Made by a program: the position numbers and the translations under genes. From contig NZ_CP114283.1 in the NCBI RefSeq assembly GCF_027107535.1, positions 3,720,001-3,784,000 of the forward strand: DNA of 64,000 bases. Direction: 5' to 3'. The stretch's first letter is position 1, and each line of letters opens with the position of its first letter. Of the stretch, positions 53,865 through 62,560 are shown piece after piece. Origin of the DNA: Streptomyces aurantiacus. Its GTDB lineage: Bacteria > Actinomycetota > Actinomycetes > Streptomycetales > Streptomycetaceae. Below the pieces are notes generated by a model. That model was not told where the DNA came from. It saw only the letters and a program-made list of their open reading frames with translations, and searched no databases.

Positions 53865-54257
53865 CTACCTCTTAGCGAGTGCCACGCCGGTGGCCCCGGC
53901 CACGTCGGCGAGCATCTGTTCGGCCGCCCGGACGCCGATGCCGGACATCCAGGTCTCGTCCCGCAGCTCGAAGAGCATGCCGTCCCTGCCGGCGCCCAGG
54001 TCCGTCCGGACCGGGTTGGGGACGTCGTCCTTCTTCTGGGCCTCGTCCGCGGCGTTGACGCCGCGGGGCGTCGGTGAGGTCAGGGGGTTTGGGCCGATGC
54101 CCCGGGCGACCACCCCGGCGACCCCGAGCGCGGCACGGAATATGGAGGCCCCGACGCCGTAGGGCGATACGGGTATGTGCCGAGGGGTACACGAGGGCGC
54201 ACCCGCAGAGGGGGCCAGTTCGGTCGGAGTCACGGTACGTGAGCTTAAGTGAGGCAT
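53865..54257 (-). CDS. Small hypothetical protein heading the siderophore operon, with TTA codon
   Basis: A 130-residue protein of no recognised family. The conserved-looking core is VGASIFRAALGVAGVVARGIGPNP, then DLGAGRDGMLFELRDETWMSG. It sits 69 bases before the PvsA-like gene on the same strand and across from the iron box, so it probably belongs to the operon. If translation starts at the ATG at 54257, Leu4 is TTA (54246-54248), a bldA-dependent codon. Other possible starts are TTG at 54272 and GTG at 54233; the last would exclude the TTA. No start has a good ribosome site. Confidence 0.55.
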   Translation of the reverse strand: MPHLSSRTVTPTELAPSAGAPSCTPRHIPVSPYGVGASIFRAALGVAGVVARGIGPNPLTSPTPRGVNAADEAQKKDDVPNPVRTDLGAGRDGMLFELRDETWMSGIGVRAAEQMLADVAGATGVALAKR

Positions 54258-54353
54258 GGATTTACGTTTCAACCAGCTGTGGAAGTGTCGTGACGTGTGT
54301 CTCCCTTGATCGTCTCATCGGGAGTGCGGTCACACGCTGCTGTCGGTGATCGC

Positions 54354-54377
54354 TATAGTAAGGTAAGCCTTACCTGG
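54354..54377 (+). promoter_or_regulatory. Iron box (DmdR/IdeR type) with -10 element
   Basis: TAAGGTAAGCCTTACCTGG (54359-54377) contains the perfect palindrome AGGTAAG-C-CTTACCT (54361-54375), close to the Streptomyces iron box TTAGGTTAGGCTCACCTAA. TATAGT (54354-54359) just before it is a -10 hexamer, so bound repressor would cover the transcription start of the fhuF-like gene. The same site lies ~100 bases from the siderophore operon start on the other strand and could serve both. Confidence 0.85.
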
Positions 54378-54409
54378 GCTTCTCGCTCCGCCCCCGCACA
54401 GGAGTACCG

Positions 54410-55264
54410 ATGACCGTGGCCCTGGAGACTCTGTCGACCGGTGCGGCCACGACCGTGTCCGGGCTCCTCACCTCCGCGTACCGGCAACTGGCAGAGGTGT
54501 GCGAAGCGTTGACGGTCCGGGTGGCCGACCCCGCGTCACCGTTCACCCGAACGGGAGTCAGCGGCGCGGAGTTGACGAAGGATCACGAAGCGCTGGACGC
54601 CTACCTGTTGGCGGAGCACTCCCGCATCCGGACCCGCTACGACCACACCCCGCGTCCTGATGTCGCCGCCTCCCGCGCCCTCCACGACTACGCGTGGTCG
54701 GTCGGACTGCTGATGAGCGGCGTGTGGTACCTCACGGGCCGCGTACCGCGTGTGCGCCCCGAGGACGTACGGATCGACCTGGCGTCCGGCATGTTCGAGA
54801 TCAGTCCCGGACCGGACCTGGCGTGCCTCCCGGAGGACCCGGCAGGCACCCTCCCGGGCGTACTGACCGTCCCTCACGAGGAGGCACTGCGTGCGGAGTT
54901 GAGAGTCGCCGTCGCCGACCACATGGGGCCGCTGCTCTCCGCGATCGCCCCGCACGTCAGGCGCGGCCCGCGCGCACTGTGGGGCCTGGTCACCGACGAC
55001 CTCGTCTCCGGCATCTGGTATCTCGGTCGCATGCTCGGCCGGGAACCGGACGCCGTACGGGCCGCCACCGCGCTGCTGCCCTCTGCTGTCGCGCCCTTCC
55101 CCGGCGGGGCGGACTTCCGCCACCTCGCCGGCCGCGACGGCCGGCAGCATCCGACCCGCACGCGCATGGGCTGCTGCCTCTACTACACGATCCGCCCCGC
55201 CGAGGCCTGCGCCACCTGCCCACGCACCGGCGACGCCGAACGCCTGCGCCGGATCGAGGGCTGA
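54410..55264 (+). CDS. FhuF-like (2Fe-2S) ferric-siderophore reductase
   Basis: A 284-residue FhuF-family protein. The C-terminal cluster motif is Cys255-Cys256-x10-Cys267-x2-Cys270 (MGCCLYYTIRPAEACATCPR), exactly the spacing of E. coli FhuF. Helical blocks DYAWSVGLLMSGVWYLTGRVP and VTDDLVSGIWYLGRMLG precede it. It would reduce ferric siderophore in the cytosol to release iron. It is divergent from the biosynthetic operon and directly behind the iron box, so it is derepressed when iron is low. No uptake permease is in the window. Confidence 0.9.
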   Translation: MTVALETLSTGAATTVSGLLTSAYRQLAEVCEALTVRVADPASPFTRTGVSGAELTKDHEALDAYLLAEHSRIRTRYDHTPRPDVAASRALHDYAWSVGLLMSGVWYLTGRVPRVRPEDVRIDLASGMFEISPGPDLACLPEDPAGTLPGVLTVPHEEALRAELRVAVADHMGPLLSAIAPHVRRGPRALWGLVTDDLVSGIWYLGRMLGREPDAVRAATALLPSAVAPFPGGADFRHLAGRDGRQHPTRTRMGCCLYYTIRPAEACATCPRTGDAERLRRIEG

Positions 55265-55304
55265 CCGGCCCAGGCCCCCGCCCTCGGTTCCGGCTCCGGC
55301 CCCT

Positions 55305-57296
55305 TCACGACGTGGACGGCATCACCCGCACGTCGGCGGCCCGCACGAACGCCACCCGGTGACCGAACTGGATCTCGTAGTACATGTCCGAACCGCGCAC
55401 CACCCGGTGTGGCGTCGTGTCGAAGGTCGGCGCGTAGAAGTACTCGCCCGGCACCTTGTCACCGGCCGCGTACCGCTGCCCGGCGAGCAGCTTGTACGGC
55501 AGCGGGGAGACCGCCTGGACGGGCACACCCGCCGGGTAGGCCTCCTTCTCCGGGTACGCGCGCCCGTAGACGGGAATCTCGGTCAGGCCGGCTTTCGGTG
55601 TGACGACGGAACCGGTCGCGTTCACCGCCGTCGGCTGCTTCTCCGGGTTCTTGAACCAGGCCTTCTGGCCCAGGTACCAGATCGCCGTCCAGTCACCGTC
55701 GCGTCCGGCGACCGCGTACCGCTGGCCGGTGGACACGCGCGAGCCGATGTCGTTCACGTCGGTCGTGGAGTTCCCGCCCGCGGGCCGCAGCCCGATGTCC
55801 TTGACGAGCGGTGCGCTCCCGCGCGGCTCGGTGTGCAGCCGTACGGCGCTGGACCCGTGCGACGCGCACGGCTTGCCCTTGGTGACGCAGCCCGTGAACT
55901 CGGGCCGGTTCGCGTCGAATGCCGGCAACACGGTCACCAGCCCGCCCGCCGGCCCGGGCTCGGCCCGCAGCGGCTTGCCGAGCAGCGCGAAGTAGTGCCG
56001 CCAGTCCCAGTACGGGCCCGGGTCGGTGTGCATTCCCGGGACGGCCGAGGCGGTCGGACCGGGCACGGTGTCATGACCGAGGATGTGCTGCCGGTCCAGG
56101 GGGATGCCGTACTTCTCGGCCAGGTACTTCACCAGGCGCGCCGACGACCGGTACATCGCCTCCGTGTACCAGGACTCCGGCGCGGCCAGGAACCCCTCGT
56201 GCTCCAGACCGATGGACTTGGCGTTGACGTACCAGTTGCCCGCGTGCCAGGCCACGTCCTTGGCCTTCACGTGCTGGGCGATGTGCCCGTCGGTGGAGCG
56301 CAGGGTGTACTGCCACGACACATAGGTCGGGTCCTGCACCATGTTGAGGACACCTTCCCAGGCGCCCTCGGTGTCATGGACGACGATGTACTCGATGCTC
56401 TGGGACTTCGGCCGGTCGCCGAGGTCGTGGTTGCCGTAGTCGCCGTCCCCGAACTCCTTGTACGGCGCCGGAATCCACTCGCAGGACACGGTCGCCGGAC
56501 ACTCGGTGGCGCCCGCAACGGGTGCCCGCAGCCCCGCCCGCTTCAACTGTGCGGCGGCCGGGCTCAGTTGTGGTTGCGCCGCGAGTACGATCCGTTGTCC
56601 CTCGTCCGTCGTGCGTGCCCCGCCGCGGCGGAGCACGTCGAAGACGTCGTCGGCGTACGTCGCCGCAGTCGCCGTGTCGTCGGCACCCGAGTAGCGCGCC
56701 ACCGCGCCGTACCAGTCGGCCGCGTCGTCGCTGAGCGGCGCGCCGAGCTTCTTCTGGGCGGCGGCCAGCAGCGCCGCGCCGCCCGCCACATTGGCGGCCG
56801 CGTCCGTACGCAGCCGCTCCGCGGGAATGCCGCTCAGCTCGGCGGCCCTCGTCAGCGTCCTGAGCCGGGCCGGGAACCGGGTGTTCGCCGGGATCCCCGT
56901 GTCGGGAACGAGGGCCGCGCGAGAGTCGTCGCCGCGGGGGTCCTCGGTGCCGTCACTGTGATGCGGTGCCACGGTCCGGGCGATGGCGGTGCGGGCGTCG
57001 GTCAGATGCATCGGACCGTAGCCGCCCGAGACACTGGGCGCCCCGCCGTGCGCGTCCCAGCGGGACTGCAGGTAGGACACGGCCAGCAGCACGCTCTGCG
57101 GCACGCCGTACGTGGAGGCGGCGTCGGCGAAAGCATTCTGCAGGCGTGCGGACGACGTGGACTCCTGTGCGCCGCTGTCGGACGGGGCGGCACCGAGCAG
57201 GGGCAGCAGCAGTGCGGCGGAGGCGACGGCCCCTGCGGCCCGGCGGGCACGTCTGTGCCGGGCGGTAGGGCTGGGGCCGGTGGGGGATCCTCGCAA
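55305..57296 (-). CDS. Secreted N-acetylmuramoyl-L-alanine amidase (Amidase_2)
   Basis: A 663-residue exported amidase. A signal peptide with an Arg-rich start and hydrophobic AGAVASAALLLPLLGAA core is followed by a helical, lysozyme-like N-terminal domain (~45-240, SVLLAVSYLQSRWDAHGG). The zinc amidase_2 domain (~270-420) has IEYIVVHDTEGAW, IGLEHEGF and HILGHDTVPG, giving the zinc histidines. The C-terminal ~230 residues are SH3-like repeats. It cleaves the lactyl-alanine bond of peptidoglycan. TTG at 57296 is the start: AGGAGG lies six bases upstream and no better start exists. A long hairpin lies upstream of it. Confidence 0.88.
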   Translation of the reverse strand: MRGSPTGPSPTARHRRARRAAGAVASAALLLPLLGAAPSDSGAQESTSSARLQNAFADAASTYGVPQSVLLAVSYLQSRWDAHGGAPSVSGGYGPMHLTDARTAIARTVAPHHSDGTEDPRGDDSRAALVPDTGIPANTRFPARLRTLTRAAELSGIPAERLRTDAAANVAGGAALLAAAQKKLGAPLSDDAADWYGAVARYSGADDTATAATYADDVFDVLRRGGARTTDEGQRIVLAAQPQLSPAAAQLKRAGLRAPVAGATECPATVSCEWIPAPYKEFGDGDYGNHDLGDRPKSQSIEYIVVHDTEGAWEGVLNMVQDPTYVSWQYTLRSTDGHIAQHVKAKDVAWHAGNWYVNAKSIGLEHEGFLAAPESWYTEAMYRSSARLVKYLAEKYGIPLDRQHILGHDTVPGPTASAVPGMHTDPGPYWDWRHYFALLGKPLRAEPGPAGGLVTVLPAFDANRPEFTGCVTKGKPCASHGSSAVRLHTEPRGSAPLVKDIGLRPAGGNSTTDVNDIGSRVSTGQRYAVAGRDGDWTAIWYLGQKAWFKNPEKQPTAVNATGSVVTPKAGLTEIPVYGRAYPEKEAYPAGVPVQAVSPLPYKLLAGQRYAAGDKVPGEYFYAPTFDTTPHRVVRGSDMYYEIQFGHRVAFVRAADVRVMPSTS

Positions 57297-57576
57297 GGCA
57301 GGCCTCCTGGGACGATCGAGCGTGACAGGGCGTGCGGGAGCGGGTGTGCGTCAGTGGTACCGGCTCTCCGACGATCCGTCAATCATGCCCAGAGACAGGT
57401 GATTCCCCACGTCAGCGGCGGGTGTCGCCGCTCTCGGTCCACCGATGGCCCGGCCTGCGAGGCGTCAGTGGAGTGGACCTTTGAACTGATCGGGTGAACG
57501 TCCTTCACCCAGGGGGCGGACATCTGTGAGCAGTGAGCCGCAGCGGTGTGGCGCGAGCGGGCGCCAGTCCGGACAC

Positions 57577-57627
57577 GACGAAGGTCCGCGGTGCGCCGCT
57601 GTCCCTGGCGCACCGCGGACCTTCGTC
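57577..57627. terminator. Perfect 21-bp hairpin after the phosphotransferase gene
   Basis: The 21-base arm 57577-57597 is perfectly complementary to 57607-57627 around a nine-base loop. It begins four bases after the phosphotransferase stop codon and is the strongest hairpin of the window. Confidence 0.88.
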
Positions 57628-57631
57628 CCCG

Positions 57632-58771
57632 TCAGCGAGTGCCGACCGCCGCGCGAACGGCCTTTCGGGCCATCTGGCAATCGTCGTGCAGCCGCCTCAG
57701 CAGCAGCCGCTGTTCCTCGCCGGACGGCGCAGCACCCGGTTGGGCCGGTCCCGGTGCCGCCGGGGTCTCGTGCATCGAACGCTGCACGGCCATCTCGTAG
57801 GTACGGATCTCCCTGGTGAGGACGAGCATCAGGTTCACCAGGAACGCGTCGCGTGCCGCGGGCCCCGCCGACTGTGCGAGCTGGCTGATCTGCCTCCGGG
57901 CGACGGGCGCGTCCCCGAGGACCGCCCAGAGCGTCGCCAGGTCGTATCCCGGCAGATACCAGCCCGCGTGCTCCCAGTCCACCAGCACTGGACCGGCCGG
58001 TGAAAGGAGGATGTTCGACAGGAGGGAATCGCCGTGACAGAACTGGCCCATGCCCTGGCGGCCCGCCGAGTGCGCGATGCCGTGCACCAGCTTCTGCAGG
58101 TCGCCCAGGTCCCGGTCGGTGAGCAGCCCCAGCTCGTGGTACCGGGAGATCCGCGCCGCGTAGTCCAGCGGGGCGTCGAACGTCCCCGCCGGCGGCCGCC
58201 ACGCGTTCAGCCGGCAGATCGCGCCGAGTGCCGCCCTGATGTCCGCGCGAGGGGGCGCCTCCGCCGGATGACGGTTCAGCGCCGCCACCCGCCCCGGCAT
58301 CCGCTCGATCACCAGCGTGCAGTTGTCCGGGTCCGCCGCGATCAGGCGGGGCACCCGCACCGGCGGCCGGTGCCGCACGAACGAACGGTATGCCGCTATT
58401 TCATGGCGGATCCGCTCGGTCCACACCGGCGAGTGGTCCAGTAAGCACTTGGCAACGGCGGTGCTGCGCCCCGTGGTACCGACAAGGAGCACGGAGCGTC
58501 CGCTGCGGCGCAGCACCTGCACCGGAGCGAACTCCGGACAGATCCGGTGCACCGACGCGATCGCCGTGCGCAGCTGGGTGCCCTGTGGGCCGGACAAGTC
58601 GAGTCTCCCGCTGAGCGGTTGCGTACCGAGCCCCGGCATACGCCGCGTCCGACCGCCACCGAGCAGGGGAGCCGCAGTGGGGCGCGCGGGGTCGAGGTAG
58701 GGGCCGCCGCCGACCGGGCGGGTGTGCAGCGACCGGGGTGGGGCGGACACGGAGGACGATGCTGTGTACAT
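57632..58771 (-). CDS. APH-fold phosphotransferase with TTA codon
   Basis: A 379-residue aminoglycoside-phosphotransferase-fold protein. The Brenner motif is [17 protein letters not shown], followed by [23 protein letters not shown] (metal-binding Asp). [14 protein letters not shown] has the ATP lysine. Codon 110 (58442-58444), directly after the cysteine of that strand, is TTA, a leucine codon read only by the bldA tRNA, so the protein is likely made late in development. The first ~60 residues are Pro/Gly-rich. The substrate is unknown. It is divergent from an NsdA/NsdB-like regulator gene, which may indicate a developmental role rather than resistance. Confidence 0.85.
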   Translation of the reverse strand: MYTASSSVSAPPRSLHTRPVGGGPYLDPARPTAAPLLGGGRTRRMPGLGTQPLSGRLDLSGPQGTQLRTAIASVHRICPEFAPVQVLRRSGRSVLLVGTTGRSTAVAKCLLDHSPVWTERIRHEIAAYRSFVRHRPPVRVPRLIAADPDNCTLVIERMPGRVAALNRHPAEAPPRADIRAALGAICRLNAWRPPAGTFDAPLDYAARISRYHELGLLTDRDLGDLQKLVHGIAHSAGRQGMGQFCHGDSLLSNILLSPAGPVLVDWEHAGWYLPGYDLATLWAVLGDAPVARRQISQLAQSAGPAARDAFLVNLMLVLTREIRTYEMAVQRSMHETPAAPGPAQPGAAPSGEEQRLLLRRLHDDCQMARKAVRAAVGTR

Positions 58772-59004
58772 GGGCGAAACAGATCCCTTCGTGTGCCTGA
58801 GAGTTACGGCGCCGCCCGTCCCGGCCGCCCTGGTGCACCCTGGGGAGTGTTCCTTCGGCGACCGGGTCGGGGTGGCGCGTTCCTACCTGACACCCGTCGC
58901 CCACTGGCACACCATCTGGCGTGCCCTGGCGAACCCTGGCGAATAGTCGCTCAGCAACTGACAGGCGGTTACTGTCGATTCAGCCGAGAACCTGGGGGCT
59001 TGAC

Positions 59005-60504
59005 GTGAGCGGACAACCCAACACCCGACTGTCGGACCTGTTCGGCCTGGCCGGCTGGTCCAAGGGCGAACTCGCGAGGATGGTCAACCGACAGGCGGCG
59101 GCCATGGGCCACCCCCAGTTGGCGACCGACACCTCGAGGGTGCGGCGGTGGATCGACATGGGAGAGATCCCGCGCGATCCGGTGCCTCGGGTGCTGGCAG
59201 CACTGTTCACCGAGCGTCTCGGCCGTGTCGTGACCATTGAGGATCTCGGTCTGGTCCGGCACGGGCGCGCGGGGAAACGGCAGGGCGGCGGGAGTGTGGA
59301 ACATCCCGACGGTGTGCCGTGGGCGCCCGAGCGGACGGCTGCGGTCCTCACCGAATTCACGGGAATGGACCTCATGCTCAACCGACGCGGCTTGGTGGGC
59401 GCGGGCGCCGCGCTCGCGGCAGGATCTGCCCTCAGCAGCTCCATGCACGACTGGCTGCACTCCGATCCGGCCCTCGCGGCCGACGCCCCTGAAACCGACG
59501 ACCCCCTGCACGCCGACCCCGCTGGGTTCGACCGCTACGAAGCCGCCCCCATCGGGTCGCAGGAGATCGAGGAGCTGGAGCGCTCGGTCGAGGTGTTCCG
59601 GGCCTGGGACGCGGCCCGCGGTGGAGGCCTGCAACGCAAGGCTGTCGTAGGACAGCTCAACGAGGTGGGAGGCATGCTCTCCTACCGTCACCCCGACCAT
59701 CTGCAGCGGCGCCTGTGGGGCGTCGCCGCCAACCTGGCCGTCCTCGCGGGCTGGATGTCGCACGACGTCGGCCTGGAGCCCACGGCTCAGAAGTACTTCA
59801 TCATCGCCGCGCACGCGGCCCGGGAGAGCGGTGACCGGCCCCGCGCGGGCGAGGCGCTCTCCCGAGCGGCCCGTCAGATGGTGCACCTCGGCCGGCCCGA
59901 CGACGCCCTCGACCTCATGAAGCTCGCCAAGTCGGGCTCCGGTGACGAGGTCCTGCCCCGCACGAAGGCCATGCTGTACACCATCGAGGCCTGGGCTCAG
60001 GCGTCGCTGGGCAAGGGCCAGGCCATGCGGCGCACCCTCGGGGAGGCGGAGGACCTCTTCGTCTCGGACAAGGGTGACGTGCCGCCGCCGAGCTGGATGC
60101 AGCTGTTCGACGAGGCGGACATGCACGGGATGCAGGCCCTGGCCTACCGGACGCTCGCGGAGCACGACCCGTCCGCGGCGGCCGTCGCGCAACGCCACGC
60201 CAAGGAGGCGCTGCAGCTCCGCGAGAAGGGCCGGGACCGGTCGAAGATCTTCGACCACATCTCCCTCGCGTCCGCCTGCTTCATCGCGGACGACCCCGAG
60301 CAGGCCGACCGGTACGCCCGTCTCGCCCTGACGTCGATGGGGTCGAACTCCTCCCACCGCACCTGGGACCGGCTTCGTGAGATGTACCGGCTGACGGGGC
60401 AGTACTCCAGCTATCCGAAGATCCACGATCTACGTGAGGAGATCAAACTGTCGCTGCCCAAGGGCGCCTTGAAGGCGAGGGGCGGCAACAGCGCACGGGC
60501 ATAG
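59005..60504 (+). CDS. NsdA/NsdB-like TPR transcriptional regulator
   Basis: A 499-residue protein. The N-terminal ~85 residues form an HTH-like domain (LSDLFGLAGWSKGELARMVNRQAAAMGH...DTSRVRRWIDMGE), then a hydrophobic twin-arginine-like segment, NRRGLVGAGAALAAGSAL (~129-146). The rest is helical repeats of the TPR type (RAGEALSRAARQMVHLGRPDDALDLMKLA). It resembles the Streptomyces NsdA/NsdB family, negative regulators of sporulation and antibiotic production, but the exact paralogue cannot be decided. GGGGG precedes the GTG at 59005. A hairpin ends the gene, and a phosphotransferase gene with a TTA codon lies divergently upstream. Confidence 0.82.
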   Translation: MSGQPNTRLSDLFGLAGWSKGELARMVNRQAAAMGHPQLATDTSRVRRWIDMGEIPRDPVPRVLAALFTERLGRVVTIEDLGLVRHGRAGKRQGGGSVEHPDGVPWAPERTAAVLTEFTGMDLMLNRRGLVGAGAALAAGSALSSSMHDWLHSDPALAADAPETDDPLHADPAGFDRYEAAPIGSQEIEELERSVEVFRAWDAARGGGLQRKAVVGQLNEVGGMLSYRHPDHLQRRLWGVAANLAVLAGWMSHDVGLEPTAQKYFIIAAHAARESGDRPRAGEALSRAARQMVHLGRPDDALDLMKLAKSGSGDEVLPRTKAMLYTIEAWAQASLGKGQAMRRTLGEAEDLFVSDKGDVPPPSWMQLFDEADMHGMQALAYRTLAEHDPSAAAVAQRHAKEALQLREKGRDRSKIFDHISLASACFIADDPEQADRYARLALTSMGSNSSHRTWDRLREMYRLTGQYSSYPKIHDLREEIKLSLPKGALKARGGNSARA

Positions 60505-60520
60505 AGGGCCTGGGCGGCTG

Positions 60521-60539
60521 CGACCGCGCCACGCGGTCG
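60521..60539. terminator. Hairpin after the NsdA/NsdB-like gene
   Basis: CGACCGCG-CCA-CGCGGTCG is a perfect eight-base stem with a three-base loop, 17 bases after the stop codon and in the gap before the converging phosphatase gene. Confidence 0.7.
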
Positions 60540-60711
60540 TGGAGACGACAGCTGTACGACGCTCGTGGTCTCGGCAGCTGTACGCCACCGTCACATGGAT
60601 CCTCACACCGGCACATCGGAATCCTCGCGGCCGACGCGGGCCGATGCATTGCGGTCGGGCCGAGTGCCGTCGGACCTGAGCCGTGTCCAGGGCGGCGATC
60701 CAGGCGACGAC

Positions 60712-62160
60712 TCAGGTGGCGACCCTCGCGACGAGTATGCAGGCGTCGTCCTCGCGCTCCGTCTCGCCGAACTCCTCCACCACCGTCCGTACGCAGTCCT
60801 GCGCGGTGCGGGCCTCGCCGAAGCGGGGGGCCAGGTCGAGGAGACGGCTGACGGCCCCGGTGCCCTCCCCGCTCCCGGTTTCTCCCGGGTGAGGGGAGCC
60901 CCATCGCCAGGGGACCAGTCCGTCGGTGTGCAGGAGGAGGACGTCGCCCGGTTCGAGCGGCTCTTCGGCCTGCCCGTAGGAGGCACCCGAGGTGGCGCCG
61001 AGCAGGACGCCGTCCGGCGGGGTCAGCATGCGCCCCGTCCCGTTGCGGAACAGCAGCGGGGCGGGGTGTCCCGCCTGCGCCCAGACGAGGGTCCGGCTCT
61101 GCGGCCGGTAGCGGCAGCAGACCGCGCTGCCCAGAGCGGGCTGTACGGAGGAGTCGAGCAACTGGTTGAGCCATGCCATGAGCTGGCCGGGCTCGGTGCC
61201 CGCGACGGCCATGCCGCGCAGCGCGCCGAGGAGCATCGCCATGCCAGAGGTGGCGGTGACTCCGTGGCCGGTGAGGTCGCCCACGCTCAACAGTGTGTCG
61301 CCACTGGGCAGTTCGAGTGCGTCGTACCAGTCACCGCCGATCAGTGCCCTGGCCGAGGAGGGCAGATAGCGGGCGGCCAGGTCGAGTGTCCCGGGGCCTT
61401 GTTGCGGGAGGAGCAGGGAGCCGCGCCATGGTGGCAGTACGGCTTCCTGCAACTCGACCGCGAGGCGGTGTTCCGTCTGCGCGAGGTGCCGTTGGCGTTG
61501 CAGGGAGTCCCGGGTCTCGCCGACGGTGCGCTGGCTGCGGCGCAGTTCGCTGACGTCCCGGAGTACGGCCCACATCGAGGCGGTGCTGCCGTCCGTGTCG
61601 AGCACGGGCTCACCCATCATGTGCACGGTCCGTACGCCGCCGTCGGGCCGGATGACACGGAACTCCCCGTCGATCGGTTTGGCGTCGATCAGGCAGTCGG
61701 TGACCATCGAGGTCAGTCTCGGGCGGTCCTCGTCGACGACGACGGAGGGCAGTTCGTCGAGGGTGAGCGGGGGAGCGGCGGGGTCGCGGCCGAGGATCTG
61801 GTACAGCTCACCCGACCAACTCGCCTCGTCCGTCAGCAGGTTCCACTCGGCGCTGCCGACCCGGCTGAGCAGTGAGCCGCGGGGTGCGGCCGGAGGTGCC
61901 GTTTCGGCTTCTACGGGTACCGGTGGCGGGCCGTCCCTCAGTTGTGCCAAGTGCGCGTCGAGGTCGTTGAGCTGATGCATCGCCAGGTCGCACAGGGCGC
62001 GCTGCCAGCGTCCCTCCGGGTCGGTGCCGTCGGCCGGCGCGTCACGTCGTACGGCGTCCATTTCGCCCCGCAGTCGGCGCGTCTGCGAAATGAGCGCGTC
62101 GACCGAGCCGCGCGGGGGCGGCTGGGCGGCAGGGTGGTCCGCCGAGAGGTGGGACGGCAT
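60712..62160 (-). CDS. PAS-domain SpoIIE/PP2C phosphatase
   Basis: A 482-residue regulator. After an N-terminal helical region with QTRRLRGEMDAVRR comes a PAS domain (~105-225, AEWNLLTDEASWSGELYQILG...GEFRVIRPDGGVRTVHMMG). A short coiled coil (RRSQRTVGETRDSLQRQRHL) leads to a SpoIIE domain (~245-480) with metal-site aspartates in GGDWYDALELPSG, VGDLTGHGV, LLLHTDGLVP and EDDACILVARV. It should dephosphorylate an anti-sigma-factor antagonist in response to a PAS signal. ATG at 62160 follows GGAG by six bases. No anti-sigma or antagonist gene is adjacent. Confidence 0.92.
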   Translation of the reverse strand: MPSHLSADHPAAQPPPRGSVDALISQTRRLRGEMDAVRRDAPADGTDPEGRWQRALCDLAMHQLNDLDAHLAQLRDGPPPVPVEAETAPPAAPRGSLLSRVGSAEWNLLTDEASWSGELYQILGRDPAAPPLTLDELPSVVVDEDRPRLTSMVTDCLIDAKPIDGEFRVIRPDGGVRTVHMMGEPVLDTDGSTASMWAVLRDVSELRRSQRTVGETRDSLQRQRHLAQTEHRLAVELQEAVLPPWRGSLLLPQQGPGTLDLAARYLPSSARALIGGDWYDALELPSGDTLLSVGDLTGHGVTATSGMAMLLGALRGMAVAGTEPGQLMAWLNQLLDSSVQPALGSAVCCRYRPQSRTLVWAQAGHPAPLLFRNGTGRMLTPPDGVLLGATSGASYGQAEEPLEPGDVLLLHTDGLVPWRWGSPHPGETGSGEGTGAVSRLLDLAPRFGEARTAQDCVRTVVEEFGETEREDDACILVARVAT

Positions 62161-62560
62161 GACGTACTCCGATACAGGCACGGTACGACCAAGGCAGAGG
62201 GAAGGACCGTTACGACTGTTGCACAGCCCGCGACGCGCTGTAAGTGGTTTGGTGACACACGACGCGGTGGTGCCCACGGCATATGCCGTAGTCCTTACGG
62301 AGGGTTTGGGCGGGACGGATTCAGTACCCGACTGAATGCCCAAGTCGTAGGAATCATAGGCGAGTTGATGGAGTGATCCCAGTGGTGGGTGAGCTCTTCA
62401 ATCACACGTTCGGGGAGCGTATGTGCGAGTGTTCTGTGCCCCGCTCGCTCCTGCGAAAACGGGCGCCCGGAGATTGCCTGATCTCCGTCGCCGGTGCATG
62501 GGGCGGGAGTGGCTGATGGGGCGGAAGATGGCCGCTCGCGCGGGGCCGGCAGCCGCCGGA
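62161..62560. other. Intergenic region of 400 bases
   Basis: The stretch separates the PAS phosphatase start from the HAD hydrolase stop, both on the minus strand. It must hold the phosphatase promoter, but no convincing promoter pair, hairpin or short gene was recognised. Confidence 0.4.

Noticed and set aside
57632..58771. Aminoglycoside resistance gene
   Set aside because: The APH fold alone does not indicate resistance; the TTA codon and divergent developmental regulator suggest another substrate.
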